From Thioalkalivibrio sp. (GTDB lineage Bacteria > Pseudomonadota > Gammaproteobacteria > Ectothiorhodospirales > Ectothiorhodospiraceae): a DNA stretch of 7,504 nt. The stretch's first letter is position 1; each line of letters begins with the position of its first letter. The position numbers were made by a program, and so were the translations under genes. The stretch is taken from NCBI GenBank assembly GCA_003555285.1, contig PWGH01000196.1, positions 1-7,504 on the forward strand. The letters run 5' to 3'. Under the pieces are notes generated by a model. The model ran no database searches. It was given only the letters and a program-made list of their open reading frames with translations, and had not been told where the DNA came from. This document shows positions 7,118 to 7,504 of this stretch, piece by piece.

Positions 7118-7504
7118 CTAGCGCCGTCGGCCGTCGAGCAGGATCCAGCCATCGCGTTCCGCCCCGATGCTGATGTCGAAATCCGCCCGATAAGCGGCCA
7201 TGACCGCCTCGGCCTGCCAGTCGAGTAACCCGGCGAGCAACAGGCGGGCACCGGGGCGGGCGGCTCGGGCCAGGATGGGTGCGAGCGCCACCAGCGGTGC
7301 CGCGAGGATATTGGCGAGAACCAGCTCGAAGGATTCGGCCGGTGGGTCGTCTTGCGCCGGCGCGGTTTCGAGCGTGGCAGCATCGATGCCGTTGCGCTCG
7401 GCGTTCAGGCGAGTCGCCTGCAGGGCCTGCGGATCGATGTCCACACCCCAGGCATGGCTGGCGCCCAGCTTCAAGGCCGCGATGGCCAGGATGCCCGAGC
7501 CACA
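7118..7504 (-). CDS. prmA: Ribosomal protein L11 methyltransferase PrmA (C-terminal part)
   Basis: SAM-dependent methyltransferase that trimethylates several amino groups of ribosomal protein L11. The window holds the last 128 residues of a protein usually near 295; the N-terminal substrate-binding domain lies beyond the right edge. The visible part opens inside motif I, CGSGILAIAALKLGA, then GVDIDPQAL (acidic loop of the SAM site), NAERNG, and LANILAAPLVALAP, the family's NIL active-site block, and ends in DGWILLDGRRR, matching the usual C-terminal strand. The reading frame is intact to a TAG at 7120-7118. It is the first gene of the minus-strand prmA, DUF3426, dusB, fis cluster and fits its translation-related theme. 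Confidence 0.96.
   Translation of the reverse strand, partial: CGSGILAIAALKLGASHAWGVDIDPQALQATRLNAERNGIDAATLETAPAQDDPPAESFELVLANILAAPLVALAPILARAARPGARLLLAGLLDWQAEAVMAAYRADFDISIGAERDGWILLDGRRR

Overview
This GC-rich window reads as a chromosomal, housekeeping stretch of a gammaproteobacterium. The main evidence is the order prmA, DUF3426 zinc-ribbon protein, dusB, fis on the minus strand, an arrangement typical of Gammaproteobacteria, together with clear Rep helicase and AmpD homologues. The lineage below class cannot be fixed from sequence alone; a Chromatiales-like sulfur bacterium is only a guess. No phage, plasmid, IS transposase, CRISPR array, tRNA or rRNA was found.

Layout. (1) Positions 1-1985, minus strand: rep, an ATP-dependent 3'-5' DNA helicase, nearly complete but missing its last residues at the left window edge. 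(2) Positions 1986-2231: a divergent intergenic region with a candidate promoter. (3) Positions 2232-4506, plus strand: an entericidin-type small lipoprotein, ampD, a histidine-phosphatase-family enzyme overlapping ampD by ATGA, and an inositol-monophosphatase-family (HisN-like) phosphatase after a 139-nt gap. (4) Positions 4507-4624: a short convergent gap made of degenerate GATC/GGTC-rich repeats. (5) Positions 4625-7504, minus strand, read right to left: prmA (C-terminal 128 residues), a DUF3426 zinc-ribbon membrane protein, a large palindromic repeat with a terminator-like T-run, a short leader with 11-bp direct repeats, then dusB and fis overlapping by ATGA.

Functionally, prmA (ribosomal protein L11 methylation), dusB (tRNA dihydrouridine) and fis (nucleoid protein and growth-rate regulator) form the translation and growth-linked cluster. 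Entericidin and AmpD both concern the cell envelope. The two phosphatases have recognisable folds but unproven substrates.

The genes themselves are ordinary. The least explained material is non-coding: a 122-bp REPIN-like palindrome (6083-6204), three 11-bp repeats just upstream of dusB-fis (6018-6050), and the GATC-dense block between the convergent hisN-like and fis genes. I see no convincing new multi-gene system.
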